From assembly GCA_007693325.1 (NCBI GenBank), contig REDW01000049.1, positions 1-64,000 on the forward strand: DNA of 64,000 nt, given 5' to 3'. Origin of the DNA: Spirochaetaceae bacterium. Its GTDB lineage: Bacteria; Spirochaetota; Spirochaetia; DSM-27196; PWMO01. Below are positions 35,337-44,397 of this stretch, piece by piece. The notes beneath the pieces are model-generated. The model worked only from the letters and a program-made list of their open reading frames with translations, made no database searches and was not told the DNA's origin. Every line of letters begins with the position of its first letter. Positions within the stretch are counted from its first letter, which is position 1. The position numbers were made by a program, and so were the translations under genes.

Positions 35337-38300
35337 ATGCCACGTGCTGCCTGGCTCATTATCGCGCTGGTTCTGTTGCTCTTGCCGGGTTACGCACTCT
35401 TTGGCGCCGGACAGCGGGAAGATCCGGTTGCTGCAGCGCGCGCACTGATTGCAGAAGGTCAGATCAACGAGGCTATCATGCTGCTGCAGGATACCGTGCG
35501 GCGCAGTCCCCACAGAATCGAGGAGGCCGAACGGTTACTGGCGGAGATCCGCAGTGTGCGAAGCCGGTACAACGATCTGCTGGAACGTCTGGTGACGCAC
35601 CTGAATCAGAATCCCGAAGATATCGTGACCACACTTGCCATCATTGAAGAGATGGAAGCGCTCGACCGCCATCCCAATGTGCGTATTGCGCAACAGGTGG
35701 ATCTGGCGCGCGTGGTTGCACAACTTGCCTACGACCGAAGCGTGGCCGACGGCATCATGACCGAAGCCGCCGAGCTGTTACAGGACGGGCGCTACGCCGC
35801 CGCGGTGCAACGCTACCTTGACGGCTTTGATCTGCAACGCGATGCCTTTGAACGGCGCGACTATCCCGACATGATCGAAGGTTCGGTTGACAGAGCAATT
35901 GCACAGGTGCGCCGGGAGGCGGTGAGTTTCCAGCAGCGTGTTGAGGAGTTTGAAACCGCGTACCAAACGCTGCTGCAGGAAATCGACAGCCTTGCGTTTG
36001 AAGGCATTGAGGGTTCGCTGGAAGTCTTCGGCGAACTGCAGGCCGCGTCACGGCAGGGTGAAATCCTGACCGAGGAAGCCGCCGCAACGATCAGCGGCCA
36101 TCGCGCTACGGTGCCCGCGCTCTTCCCCGATGATCCGGTGGACTGGCACATGGTGCTGCTGGAGCAGTTTATTGCAGGCCGCCGCGGCGTAGAACAGCGC
36201 GAGGGGATACTGGGTGCACAACGGCTGATACGAGAACGCCGGCAGCAACGGCTGAGCGTTGCATTCGAGGCTGCCCGGGAAGATCTGCAAAGCCTGGCGC
36301 AGGCGGATTACTCGGCGCGGCGCTGGAGCGAGGCTCGGCAGCACTACCTCGATATACAGCAGCTGTCGCGGTTTGCCATGGCAATGTCGGTGGCCGGTAG
36401 TGAAGTCCAGCCGGAGGAAGCCGACGAGTTGGAGTTTGCACTGCAGAGCCTGAGCGAGACCGCGCGCGAGGTCTATCTGCTGCATCATGCGGCATATCGT
36501 GGCGCCGAGACGTTAGCTGAGTTTGCCGTGGGGCTGCAATCGATGGACAGTGCGCTGCAGCAGAGCGCTGAGAGCGTCGAAGAGCTCAACCTCAGGCGCG
36601 TTCAGCTGGCTGATGCAGTGGAGGTGCTCGACCAGCAGCGCGAGCAGTGGGACAATACCGTTTCCCGCTACCCGGTTGAACAGCCATCTTTTCCCGATGG
36701 TGCCGCGGAGCTTGTCAGCCGGACCTCCCAACAGCTGGCAGACAGCCATACTGAAGTGAGGTCGGCGGAAATCGAAACAGTGCGCCGCATTGGCTCGCTG
36801 CGCTATGATCGCCTGCGCGAGGGGTATCAGAGCAATCGTGACGGTCTTCAGTTTGCCGTACAGCGCATCGAAGGCGTCGAACAGACCGTCGAGAATCAGG
36901 ATGAGAACGATGAGCAAGCCAGTGTGGTGTATCGCTATCCGCGCGAAGCTCTCGCAGACCTGCAGCAGAGCGCAAGCCGGATTGAAGAGCTGCGCGCGGA
37001 TACCGAGTCGCTGATTCAAGCGCTGGCTGATGAACGCGAATACGTGCGCCGTGATGAAGAGGTGTCGCGTACGCTTGCGGATGCACAGAGGCTGCTCGCT
37101 GAGCTGGAGAGCCTGCAGAACAACGTGGCAAACGCGATTGACACCGCTGAGCAGCGCTTGGCCGGCGCAACCGAGCTTCGAGCGCGCGGGGATCAGCTGG
37201 TTGCACAGACCGAGCAGGCGCTGGCGGCTCTGGACGTTGAACGCGCCGGTGATCTGTGGCAGCAGGCTCGTGAAGCCTACTTTGAGTCGCTGGAGATACA
37301 GCAGGACGAGGATTTTCGGGAACAGGCGGATGCGCGGATCGTAGCGCTTGGCGTGCGATTGCAGGAAGCCGAGAATGAAGTGATTGTTCAGCGTGTACGT
37401 GAGCTGATCGATCAGGCGGACAACCTCTATCGACAGGAAGAGTATCGCTCGGCGCGATCGGTCTTGAACGAGGCTCGCGATACCTGGGCACGGACAAACG
37501 TGGATGAAAACCCCGAAATTGAACGGCTGGACCGGTTTGTGAGCGCTGCTCTTACCATGGAAAGCCGTCGAACACTCATTTCCACCGAACCGCTCTATCC
37601 GGTGCTGAGTAATTACCTGAATCTGGCACAGAACGACTACGACCGAGCGCAGGATCTCATACGCAACAACAGCCTCGCGGCCGCGCAGCCGTTTCTGTCG
37701 CGTGCCGAGCAGAATCTACAGAACGTCACCGCCGTCAGACCCTACAACTGGGAGGCGCGCCTGTTGCGGCTGGAGATTCTGCGTATCGTAGAGGCCGATG
37801 ACTTTGACGCGCTGTTCCGCAATAGGGTTGATGAGGCGTGGGCACGGCGCAACGAAGACCCCACCGAGGCCCTCGTAGACCTTCAGGCGCTGCAGGCAAT
37901 CAATCCGGATTATCCCAATCTGCGCTCACGCATCGAACAGCTCGAGATCAGCCTCGGAATCCGCCCCGATCCGGTGACGCAGGCGCAGATCGCGCGTTCA
38001 AACCAGTTGTTGCAGCAGGCGCAGAATCTCGCTGCGGCCGGTGGTACAGCGCAGGTTCGTGCGGCAATCTCGGTTCTGGAGGAAGCAGTCACGCTGAATC
38101 CGGAAAACAATCAGGCAAAGGTTCTGCTCGATAGCCTGCGCATCGGTAGCGGAGGTCAGGCGGCGGTAGCGCTTTCGTCGGCCGATGAACAGCAGTTTCG
38201 ACGCGCTGAAACGCTTTTTGTGGAAGGCAACGTGGCGCAGGCGTTCGCGATTGTCGAGAGACTGTTGCAGAGCGAGAACAATCGTCTTTACCCTCCGTTG

Positions 38301-38342
38301 TTGAACCTGCGGCAACGTATCGCCAACCGTCTGGGGATCTGA
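35337..38342 (+). CDS. Large exported TPR/coiled-coil protein
   Basis: A 1001-aa protein with an N-terminal signal peptide (PRAAWLIIALVLLLLPGYALFGA) followed by long helical, Glu/Gln/Arg-rich sequence. TPR-like units are visible at the start (AARALIAEGQINEAIMLLQDTVRRSPH) and at the end (LEEAVTLNPENNQAKVLLDSL). The middle is coiled-coil-like. It should sit in the periplasm or at the outer membrane as a scaffold. A GTG at 35331 is an alternative start. The next gene begins four bases after its stop, so it works with the SpoIIE-type sensor phosphatase. No enzymatic motif is seen. Confidence 0.8.
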   Translation: MPRAAWLIIALVLLLLPGYALFGAGQREDPVAAARALIAEGQINEAIMLLQDTVRRSPHRIEEAERLLAEIRSVRSRYNDLLERLVTHLNQNPEDIVTTLAIIEEMEALDRHPNVRIAQQVDLARVVAQLAYDRSVADGIMTEAAELLQDGRYAAAVQRYLDGFDLQRDAFERRDYPDMIEGSVDRAIAQVRREAVSFQQRVEEFETAYQTLLQEIDSLAFEGIEGSLEVFGELQAASRQGEILTEEAAATISGHRATVPALFPDDPVDWHMVLLEQFIAGRRGVEQREGILGAQRLIRERRQQRLSVAFEAAREDLQSLAQADYSARRWSEARQHYLDIQQLSRFAMAMSVAGSEVQPEEADELEFALQSLSETAREVYLLHHAAYRGAETLAEFAVGLQSMDSALQQSAESVEELNLRRVQLADAVEVLDQQREQWDNTVSRYPVEQPSFPDGAAELVSRTSQQLADSHTEVRSAEIETVRRIGSLRYDRLREGYQSNRDGLQFAVQRIEGVEQTVENQDENDEQASVVYRYPREALADLQQSASRIEELRADTESLIQALADEREYVRRDEEVSRTLADAQRLLAELESLQNNVANAIDTAEQRLAGATELRARGDQLVAQTEQALAALDVERAGDLWQQAREAYFESLEIQQDEDFREQADARIVALGVRLQEAENEVIVQRVRELIDQADNLYRQEEYRSARSVLNEARDTWARTNVDENPEIERLDRFVSAALTMESRRTLISTEPLYPVLSNYLNLAQNDYDRAQDLIRNNSLAAAQPFLSRAEQNLQNVTAVRPYNWEARLLRLEILRIVEADDFDALFRNRVDEAWARRNEDPTEALVDLQALQAINPDYPNLRSRIEQLEISLGIRPDPVTQAQIARSNQLLQQAQNLAAAGGTAQVRAAISVLEEAVTLNPENNQAKVLLDSLRIGSGGQAAVALSSADEQQFRRAETLFVEGNVAQAFAIVERLLQSENNRLYPPLLNLRQRIANRLGI

Positions 38343-38346
38343 CAGC

Positions 38347-41300
38347 GTGGCTACCATTTACCGTTGTAAGCAGACATTCTGCACACGGCGCAGCGCCGTT
38401 ACTCTGGCAGTGCTGTTGCTGGCGCTGTTCTTGCTGCCGCCGCTGGCGGCGCAGCAGCTCTCGCTGGAGAACCAGGGACTGTTCTTTGAAGAACCGCGCT
38501 TCCTGGTGGGCGATTCGGCGTACTTCCCGCGTGCTGTGTCAAACGGCAGCATGATAGCGCTGGTTTACCAGGAGGTCAGCGCGCGGCAGAACAACGAAGG
38601 TGAGCTGCACCTCTCCGTGGCGGTCAGCGACGATGGACGAAGCTGGCACCAGAACAGACGGGTGCTCGGTCCGGTACGTTTTCGTCGCGAGTCACCGCCG
38701 GATGCTTTCTCAACAGTGATGACACCGCCGGGTGATATCTACGTTGTTCTGGCGGAGTCACCATCGGAAACACGCGTGGTACGCTCTACCGATCGCGGCA
38801 ACTCCTTTCAAACCGTGGTGGTTTTTGAAACCGAGGTGACAAGCGTTTCGCCAAGACTCTCACTGCGAGAAGACGGCGGCTTGATGCTCTTTGTCAATCA
38901 GAGCATTGGTGCAACGCAATCGGTGCTCTACGCGTATTCGGACAGCGGCAGCGAGTGGAGCGGTCTGGAGCCGCTGCAGAGGGACTCTGATCTCGGCTTC
39001 AGTTTTCTTCCAACGCACGCGTCGTTTGGCGGCCGCGATTACGTTGTGTTCCAGAGCGTCGATCCGCTGCGCCGCGCCACCTACGAGCTTTACAGCAAGT
39101 ACAGCGAAGACGGTGGGCGCAGCTGGAGCGATGCACGGCCGATCAGCAATTTTGTGGCTCCATGGGAAGGCGGTGAGGCGGAGAGCTACGATAATCAGCG
39201 TCCGCATCTGCACGTATCCAACGGCAGATTACTGGTTGCCTGGGAACGCTTCTCCGAAGAGGGGTGGACCAGGATCTATCTCTCGGCGCTCAATCGCGAC
39301 GGGGTGCGTGTCGGGCCCATCGAGAACGTGACGCTGGATTTCCGGGAGGCCAGTTACCCACGGATCATCACCTTTGAGGACCAGACCTACGTACTGTGGT
39401 TCAGCGATCCATTTGGTGAGTCCAACGTCTATATCAGCACACAAGAGCGCGGCGTGTGGCGATCGCGCAACCTGAGCCCGGGGCCGGGTGCGTCAACCTT
39501 TGCTGGCGCGGTGGTCAACCGGGATCGACTGCACCTGTTCTGGCAGCAGCAGCGCGACGCACAACGCACCGCGCTTGTATATCAGGAACCCGATCAGCGC
39601 GCCGCACCGCCGATCGTATTCCCGGAAAATTTTGTGCTCGGCCGCCGCAGTAACAACGAGGTGGCGCGCTTTCGCTGGAACCCCGCCCCCGATCCATCGG
39701 GTATCGCCGGCTACAGTTGGGTCTGGTCGCGCGATCCACAGGCGCCGCTGCCACCTGCCGCGGTAGCCGACGCCGGTGAGCGCAGCGCAGCGTTGCCTAC
39801 CGATGAAGACGGCCGATGGTTCTTCCGCATTGCTGCGGTTGATCGGGCCGGAAACTGGTCGGAGCCGGTCACGCTGCTTTTTGAGCGCGATACCACTCCT
39901 CCCGGCCGGGTGACGTTTGAGCCGCCGCCGCTGGATGCCGCCGGGTTTCTGCGTTCAAATACCTTTACCATCGAGTGGCAGCCACCTGATGACGACGATG
40001 TTGCCGGCTACAGCGTCAGTTTGCAGCGTATCGGTCCCGGCGGGTTGGAGTTCGATCCGCAGACCGTGGCGTTGCGCGATCCGCCGCCAACCATCCAGAC
40101 CAGAGATACCCAACTATCGCAACGCAACATCGATAACGGTCTGTGGGCGCTGTCGGTAGCGGCGATTGACGATGTAGGCAACGTCGGCGAGGCTGAAACC
40201 ATATTTCTGCGCTTGAACAAGTACATTCCGGTAACCGAAGTGCACAATTTGACCGCCCGCCAGGACCGTCTCGGCCGTTATGTGGTTGATATCGCCGGGC
40301 GCGGATTTACGTCGCAAGGTACCGTTGAGCGAATTATTGTGGACCGTGATGGGAGTGAACCCTACGACTACGTATTCAGCCGCGAAGATGGTGATTTTCG
40401 CGTGGAGAATGACCGCCTGATATCGGACCTGATGATTGATCTGGTGCGCACCGGCGAGTACCGTTTTGGTATCGATCACCCTACGCGGGGAATTTATTTC
40501 TCGCCGCGCAGACTTGCGTTTGAGGCGGCCGGGACGGTTACGTTTGGGGACTACACGGTGCGCTTTGTTCCGGAGTACCGCATAACTCCACCGAGTCTGT
40601 TCCACTTCGCAGTAACCGACATCACGACCTGGGTTGTCCTGCTGTTCATGGTGCTGGCGGTGCTGTTTTCGTCGACACGGATTGTGGCGGTGGTTCAGGA
40701 GGGGCGCGCGCTTGAGGTCGAGGCGCACGCGCTGATCACAGGCCAGGTGGGACCGCGAGAATTGCAGGAGAAGAGGATTCGCACAATGAAGCAGAGAGGG
40801 CTCGGGTTACGGGTCAAGTTCGCGTTTTTTGTTGTAGTACTGGTTGCATCTGTGGTGGTTGCGGTGGCGTTCTTTGTCGGCAACGCGGCGCTGCAGCGGC
40901 AGGAGAACATCCTGGCACGGGGGCTGCAACAGCGCATCGAGGTGTTGCTCGAGAGCGTCAGCGGAAGAGCCGAGCAGTTGCTGACAACACCGGCAACAAA
41001 CCGGATCGACCTCGAAGTACTGGCAGATCAGAGCGAGGTCATGGCCGAAGTTGCGTTCATTACGATCAGCGGCCAGGCACAGGACCGCGACGGCTTTGAT
41101 GCGGTATGGGCCACCAACGATCCGTTGATCAGGGGCGGAAACGGACTCGATCCGCTTCCGGATCTACAGCGCACCTTGACAACACCGGTCTTCATCGCCG
41201 GGCAGTCCCGCCTGGAAGACGATGTGGCGGATCGGGTAGAAGAACTCGAGAGCCGGATTAACGAGACGGCGCGCGTTTCGCTTGGAGATGCGCCGCGACA

Positions 41301-42993
41301 ACTGGACGAGGTGACGCAGGAGCTGGCGCAGCTGTTTGGTGCCGGGGTTGATGAGGACGATCCGCGGTTGATCGAGCTCAACAACGCTGAACGTGACCTG
41401 CGCCGCCAGATCAATCAGGTGCTCACCGGTGTAGGGGCGGTAGTCAATAGTGTACCGGCGTTCGACCCGGAAGATCTCAGCCGCGATCAACGCGAATACT
41501 ACTTCTATCGGCCAGTTGTCTTCTATCAGCCGGGAGAAGACCCCGAACTGGCGCGCTATTATCGCGGACTGGTACGCATGGGCGTCTCAACCGATCTCAT
41601 TCTGTCGGAGATTGACGATGCACGGCGAGAGCTGATTATCAGCACCGCATTTGTGGCATTAGGCGCGGTGATTGCCGGTATTCTGGGCGCGATGCTGCTG
41701 GCTACCATCGTTGTCATCCCGATCCGCCGACTGGTGCGCGGGGTGGAGGTAATTCGCGATACCGAGGACAAGCTGCAGCTGGCAAGTCACAGCATCAGCG
41801 TCAAGTCCCGCGATGAGCTCTCGGTACTGGCCGACACAATCAACTCGATGACTCAGGGGTTGGTCAAAGCAGCCGAGGCCAACAAGGATCTCGTCATGGG
41901 CAAAGAGATTCAGCAGATGTTTATTCCGCTCAAGACCGACGGCGGAAGCAAGCTGACTACCGCCTATGAAGATCTTCCGGCTGCGGAGTTTGCCGGTTAC
42001 TACGAGGGCGCCAAGGGAGTCTCGGGTGACTATTTCAGCTACGTCAAGCTCGATGAGAAACACTACGCAATTATAAAGTGCGACGTCTCGGGCAAAGGCG
42101 TTGCCGCCGCGCTCATAATGGTGCAGGTCGCAACCATTTTCAGCACCTGGTTTCGTGATTGGTCGGGGCAGCGGCGCCAGGCTTCACTTTCGGATCTGGT
42201 GGTTCAGATCAACGATACGCTGGAGGAGATGGGCTTCAAGGGCAAGTTTGCGGCGTTCACGCTCGGTATTCTGAACGTAGCCAGTGGCGACATCGTCATG
42301 TGTAACGCGGGTGACAATCAGTTGCACATCGCCGACAGTCAGATGAAGAAGGTGAACCAGATCACGATGCCCGACGCGCCGGCGGCCGGAGTTTTCTCGA
42401 GCGTGATGCTGCCACGGGGATTTCCCGAAATGAAGATACAGTTGAAGTCCGGCGACATACTGCTGTTCTTCACTGACGGGGTCGAGGAGAGTAAGCGCAT
42501 ACTTCGCAATCCTGACTACACGGTTCACGCGGTAACCAGCGAGGACCTGTCGTCAGGACGGGTGCCGCAGGCAGTCGGGGAGGGGGTCGAAGACGAAGAG
42601 TTTGGTATTTCGCGCATCCATGACGTTGCCGCAGCAGTGCAGAATCGGGGCCGTTACTACCTGCACAAGCTTATGGATCCAAATGGAGGAGAGCTCTGTT
42701 TTGACTTCTCGAGTATTGACGTTACCGCTGAGAACATGGTGCTTGCTTTGATTGCGGTGGAGAAAGTGTTTCGGCTGGTGCCTGACCCCAAGGCCGGTCG
42801 GGATGACAGAATCCGGATCGACGCGGTAATCGATGATTTTCTGAAGGTTCATTTCCGGCAGTATGCTGATTACTTCCACCATCCGCTGCAAGGTGGAGAG
42901 TCCGGAGGCAAACAAGCCTACCGTCAGTATTCGTTCATTCGCGAGGACGAGCAGTACGACGATCTGACCATCCTGGCTATTCGTAAGAAGTGA
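38347..42993 (+). CDS. Transmembrane BNR-propeller / HAMP / SpoIIE (PP2C) phosphatase
   Basis: A 1548-aa receptor-phosphatase. After a signal anchor (17-35), residues about 45-415 hold sialidase-type Asp-box repeats (SDDGRSW 94-100, STDRGNSF 147-154, YSDSGSEWS 197-205, YSEDGGRSWS 252-261), predicting a beta-propeller. FN3-like domains follow (about 430-625). Helices at about 755-775 and 822-845 and a second periplasmic region lead to a helix at about 1097-1121, HAMP, and a SpoIIE/RsbU-type PP2C domain (about 1200-1548) with metal-binding motifs GDYF (1227-1230), CDVSGKG (1245-1251), GDNQ and FTDGVEE. It should dephosphorylate a cytoplasmic anti-sigma antagonist-like partner in response to an extracytoplasmic signal. 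Start is GTG, four bases after the TPR gene. Confidence 0.85.
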   Translation: MATIYRCKQTFCTRRSAVTLAVLLLALFLLPPLAAQQLSLENQGLFFEEPRFLVGDSAYFPRAVSNGSMIALVYQEVSARQNNEGELHLSVAVSDDGRSWHQNRRVLGPVRFRRESPPDAFSTVMTPPGDIYVVLAESPSETRVVRSTDRGNSFQTVVVFETEVTSVSPRLSLREDGGLMLFVNQSIGATQSVLYAYSDSGSEWSGLEPLQRDSDLGFSFLPTHASFGGRDYVVFQSVDPLRRATYELYSKYSEDGGRSWSDARPISNFVAPWEGGEAESYDNQRPHLHVSNGRLLVAWERFSEEGWTRIYLSALNRDGVRVGPIENVTLDFREASYPRIITFEDQTYVLWFSDPFGESNVYISTQERGVWRSRNLSPGPGASTFAGAVVNRDRLHLFWQQQRDAQRTALVYQEPDQRAAPPIVFPENFVLGRRSNNEVARFRWNPAPDPSGIAGYSWVWSRDPQAPLPPAAVADAGERSAALPTDEDGRWFFRIAAVDRAGNWSEPVTLLFERDTTPPGRVTFEPPPLDAAGFLRSNTFTIEWQPPDDDDVAGYSVSLQRIGPGGLEFDPQTVALRDPPPTIQTRDTQLSQRNIDNGLWALSVAAIDDVGNVGEAETIFLRLNKYIPVTEVHNLTARQDRLGRYVVDIAGRGFTSQGTVERIIVDRDGSEPYDYVFSREDGDFRVENDRLISDLMIDLVRTGEYRFGIDHPTRGIYFSPRRLAFEAAGTVTFGDYTVRFVPEYRITPPSLFHFAVTDITTWVVLLFMVLAVLFSSTRIVAVVQEGRALEVEAHALITGQVGPRELQEKRIRTMKQRGLGLRVKFAFFVVVLVASVVVAVAFFVGNAALQRQENILARGLQQRIEVLLESVSGRAEQLLTTPATNRIDLEVLADQSEVMAEVAFITISGQAQDRDGFDAVWATNDPLIRGGNGLDPLPDLQRTLTTPVFIAGQSRLEDDVADRVEELESRINETARVSLGDAPRQLDEVTQELAQLFGAGVDEDDPRLIELNNAERDLRRQINQVLTGVGAVVNSVPAFDPEDLSRDQREYYFYRPVVFYQPGEDPELARYYRGLVRMGVSTDLILSEIDDARRELIISTAFVALGAVIAGILGAMLLATIVVIPIRRLVRGVEVIRDTEDKLQLASHSISVKSRDELSVLADTINSMTQGLVKAAEANKDLVMGKEIQQMFIPLKTDGGSKLTTAYEDLPAAEFAGYYEGAKGVSGDYFSYVKLDEKHYAIIKCDVSGKGVAAALIMVQVATIFSTWFRDWSGQRRQASLSDLVVQINDTLEEMGFKGKFAAFTLGILNVASGDIVMCNAGDNQLHIADSQMKKVNQITMPDAPAAGVFSSVMLPRGFPEMKIQLKSGDILLFFTDGVEESKRILRNPDYTVHAVTSEDLSSGRVPQAVGEGVEDEEFGISRIHDVAAAVQNRGRYYLHKLMDPNGGELCFDFSSIDVTAENMVLALIAVEKVFRLVPDPKAGRDDRIRIDAVIDDFLKVHFRQYADYFHHPLQGGESGGKQAYRQYSFIREDEQYDDLTILAIRKK

Positions 42994-43016
42994 AGCGCCG
43001 GAGCAGGAGTGCCGAT

Positions 43017-44012
43017 ATGAAGAACATGAAACCGATCCTCAACGCAGCGGCCATTATGCTGTTTACCGCGGGCGTATTGTTCCCGCTGGCAGCTGACACG
43101 GTTACGTTGCAGAACGATGAAGATGCGCCCTTCTTTTTTACCGTGGTGCAACGCCAATCCGACGCTTACGAGCGTCTGACCGCCTCGCTTGCCGGAGCGC
43201 TGGCGATCCTGCGCGATACCGCGGAACTGGAACAGATGGTACCACCTGGAGGGGTCAGTCCGCTGCTTGGCAGTCGGCACAACGCCTATCTGGTGGGCGT
43301 CTTTGTCCGTCCCGGTCAGCCGGCGTATCCGGTTGCTGCAGTAGAGGTGGATTCGCACGCCGGCACAATCGTGATCTCGCGCAAACACGTGCTGCTCGAC
43401 GAAGCCGGGCAACAGCTCAGCATTCGGCCGTGGCATGCACGTATCGGTGACGAGCCGATTATCCTCGATAATCGCTATCTTGACTGGGAGCCGCATCTTC
43501 CACTGGTTCGCTTTGCGCAACCGATCCAGCCTGCAGAATTTGTACTGCAAACCGAAGACGGACGCGATCGCGTCGCGCTCAGCAGGTCGCATTTCTGGGG
43601 GCGCGGTGGTACACAGTTGGATACCGTCAAGGCAGTAGCGGGAAAGCGGGCGGTCTATCTGAAACTGTCCAGCCACTCGCAGCTGACACCCGGGATGTCG
43701 CTGTTCCTCTTTTTCTACCGGGACGGTCGGCAGCCGAGCGCCCGCTATACCGTTGAGATTCCCATCACCGACGGTTCGGGGTGGGTCTTACTCTGGACTG
43801 AGGGCAGCGATGAACCGCGGGTTATCGGCAATTATGTTTCCGACAGGTTTCTGCTGGAGGCTCAGATGCGCTACGATCTGGTTCCGCAAGCAATCCTCGG
43901 CCAGCGTTTACCCAACGCCTTTGCCGACATTGCGACCGGGTTTTCTGGTGCCGGCCGCCACGAAGAGTTCTATCACGCGAGGATCTACCTGAGCTCGATC
44001 GACGGGCTGTGA
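43017..44012 (+). CDS. Exported protein of unknown function
   Basis: A 331-aa protein with a signal peptide (MKPILNAAAIMLFTAGVLFPLAAD) and a largely beta-type mature part. No domain is recognised. The start ATG 43017 follows GGAG and lies 23 bp after the SpoIIE-phosphatase stop, so it belongs to that operon. Conserved-looking features include RHNAYLVGVFVRPGQPAYP and LDWEPHLPLVRFAQP. It may be an envelope partner of the sensor phosphatase; that is inferred only from position. Confidence 0.75.
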   Translation: MKNMKPILNAAAIMLFTAGVLFPLAADTVTLQNDEDAPFFFTVVQRQSDAYERLTASLAGALAILRDTAELEQMVPPGGVSPLLGSRHNAYLVGVFVRPGQPAYPVAAVEVDSHAGTIVISRKHVLLDEAGQQLSIRPWHARIGDEPIILDNRYLDWEPHLPLVRFAQPIQPAEFVLQTEDGRDRVALSRSHFWGRGGTQLDTVKAVAGKRAVYLKLSSHSQLTPGMSLFLFFYRDGRQPSARYTVEIPITDGSGWVLLWTEGSDEPRVIGNYVSDRFLLEAQMRYDLVPQAILGQRLPNAFADIATGFSGAGRHEEFYHARIYLSSIDGL

Positions 44013-44025
44013 AAGCCGGCTCAGT

Positions 44026-44394
44026 ATGAAACGCAGTCGTTTCTACTGCGAGAACTGCGCCGCGGAAGTGAAAGCCAACGCCAAGCTATGTCCAGCGTGC
44101 GGGCGATTCTTCTCGGCGGTCAGATGTCCCCAGTGCCTGTATACCGATGAGGCTCGTATGTTCACCTTTGGCTGCCCCAGGTGCGGCTACGCATCGGGCA
44201 ACGCATCCGGCACTGCGGCAGCAGGTGCCGGTGATTGGGAAATTGTCGGCGACGTTGCCGGCGATGAGAGCCCCCCCCGGCGTGGACGCCGATACTACAG
44301 AGCGCGCGAGATTCCCGGTTGGGTGTGGCATCTAACAGCGGCTATACTGACGGTGATATTTGCAATCCTGGTGATTATGTATATCAACCTGTAA
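44026..44394 (+). CDS. Double zinc-ribbon protein with C-terminal membrane anchor
   Basis: A 122-aa protein. Cysteines C8/C11/C22/C25 and C34/C37/C50/C53 form two four-cysteine zinc ribbons of the DUF-type found in small bacterial membrane proteins. A basic linker and one transmembrane helix (about 97-120) follow, so the ribbons face the cytoplasm. It is the last gene of the operon that starts at 35337, 13 bp after the previous stop. It may bind protein or RNA at the membrane; function unknown. Confidence 0.8.
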   Translation: MKRSRFYCENCAAEVKANAKLCPACGRFFSAVRCPQCLYTDEARMFTFGCPRCGYASGNASGTAAAGAGDWEIVGDVAGDESPPRRGRRYYRAREIPGWVWHLTAAILTVIFAILVIMYINL

Positions 44395-44397
44395 TAG

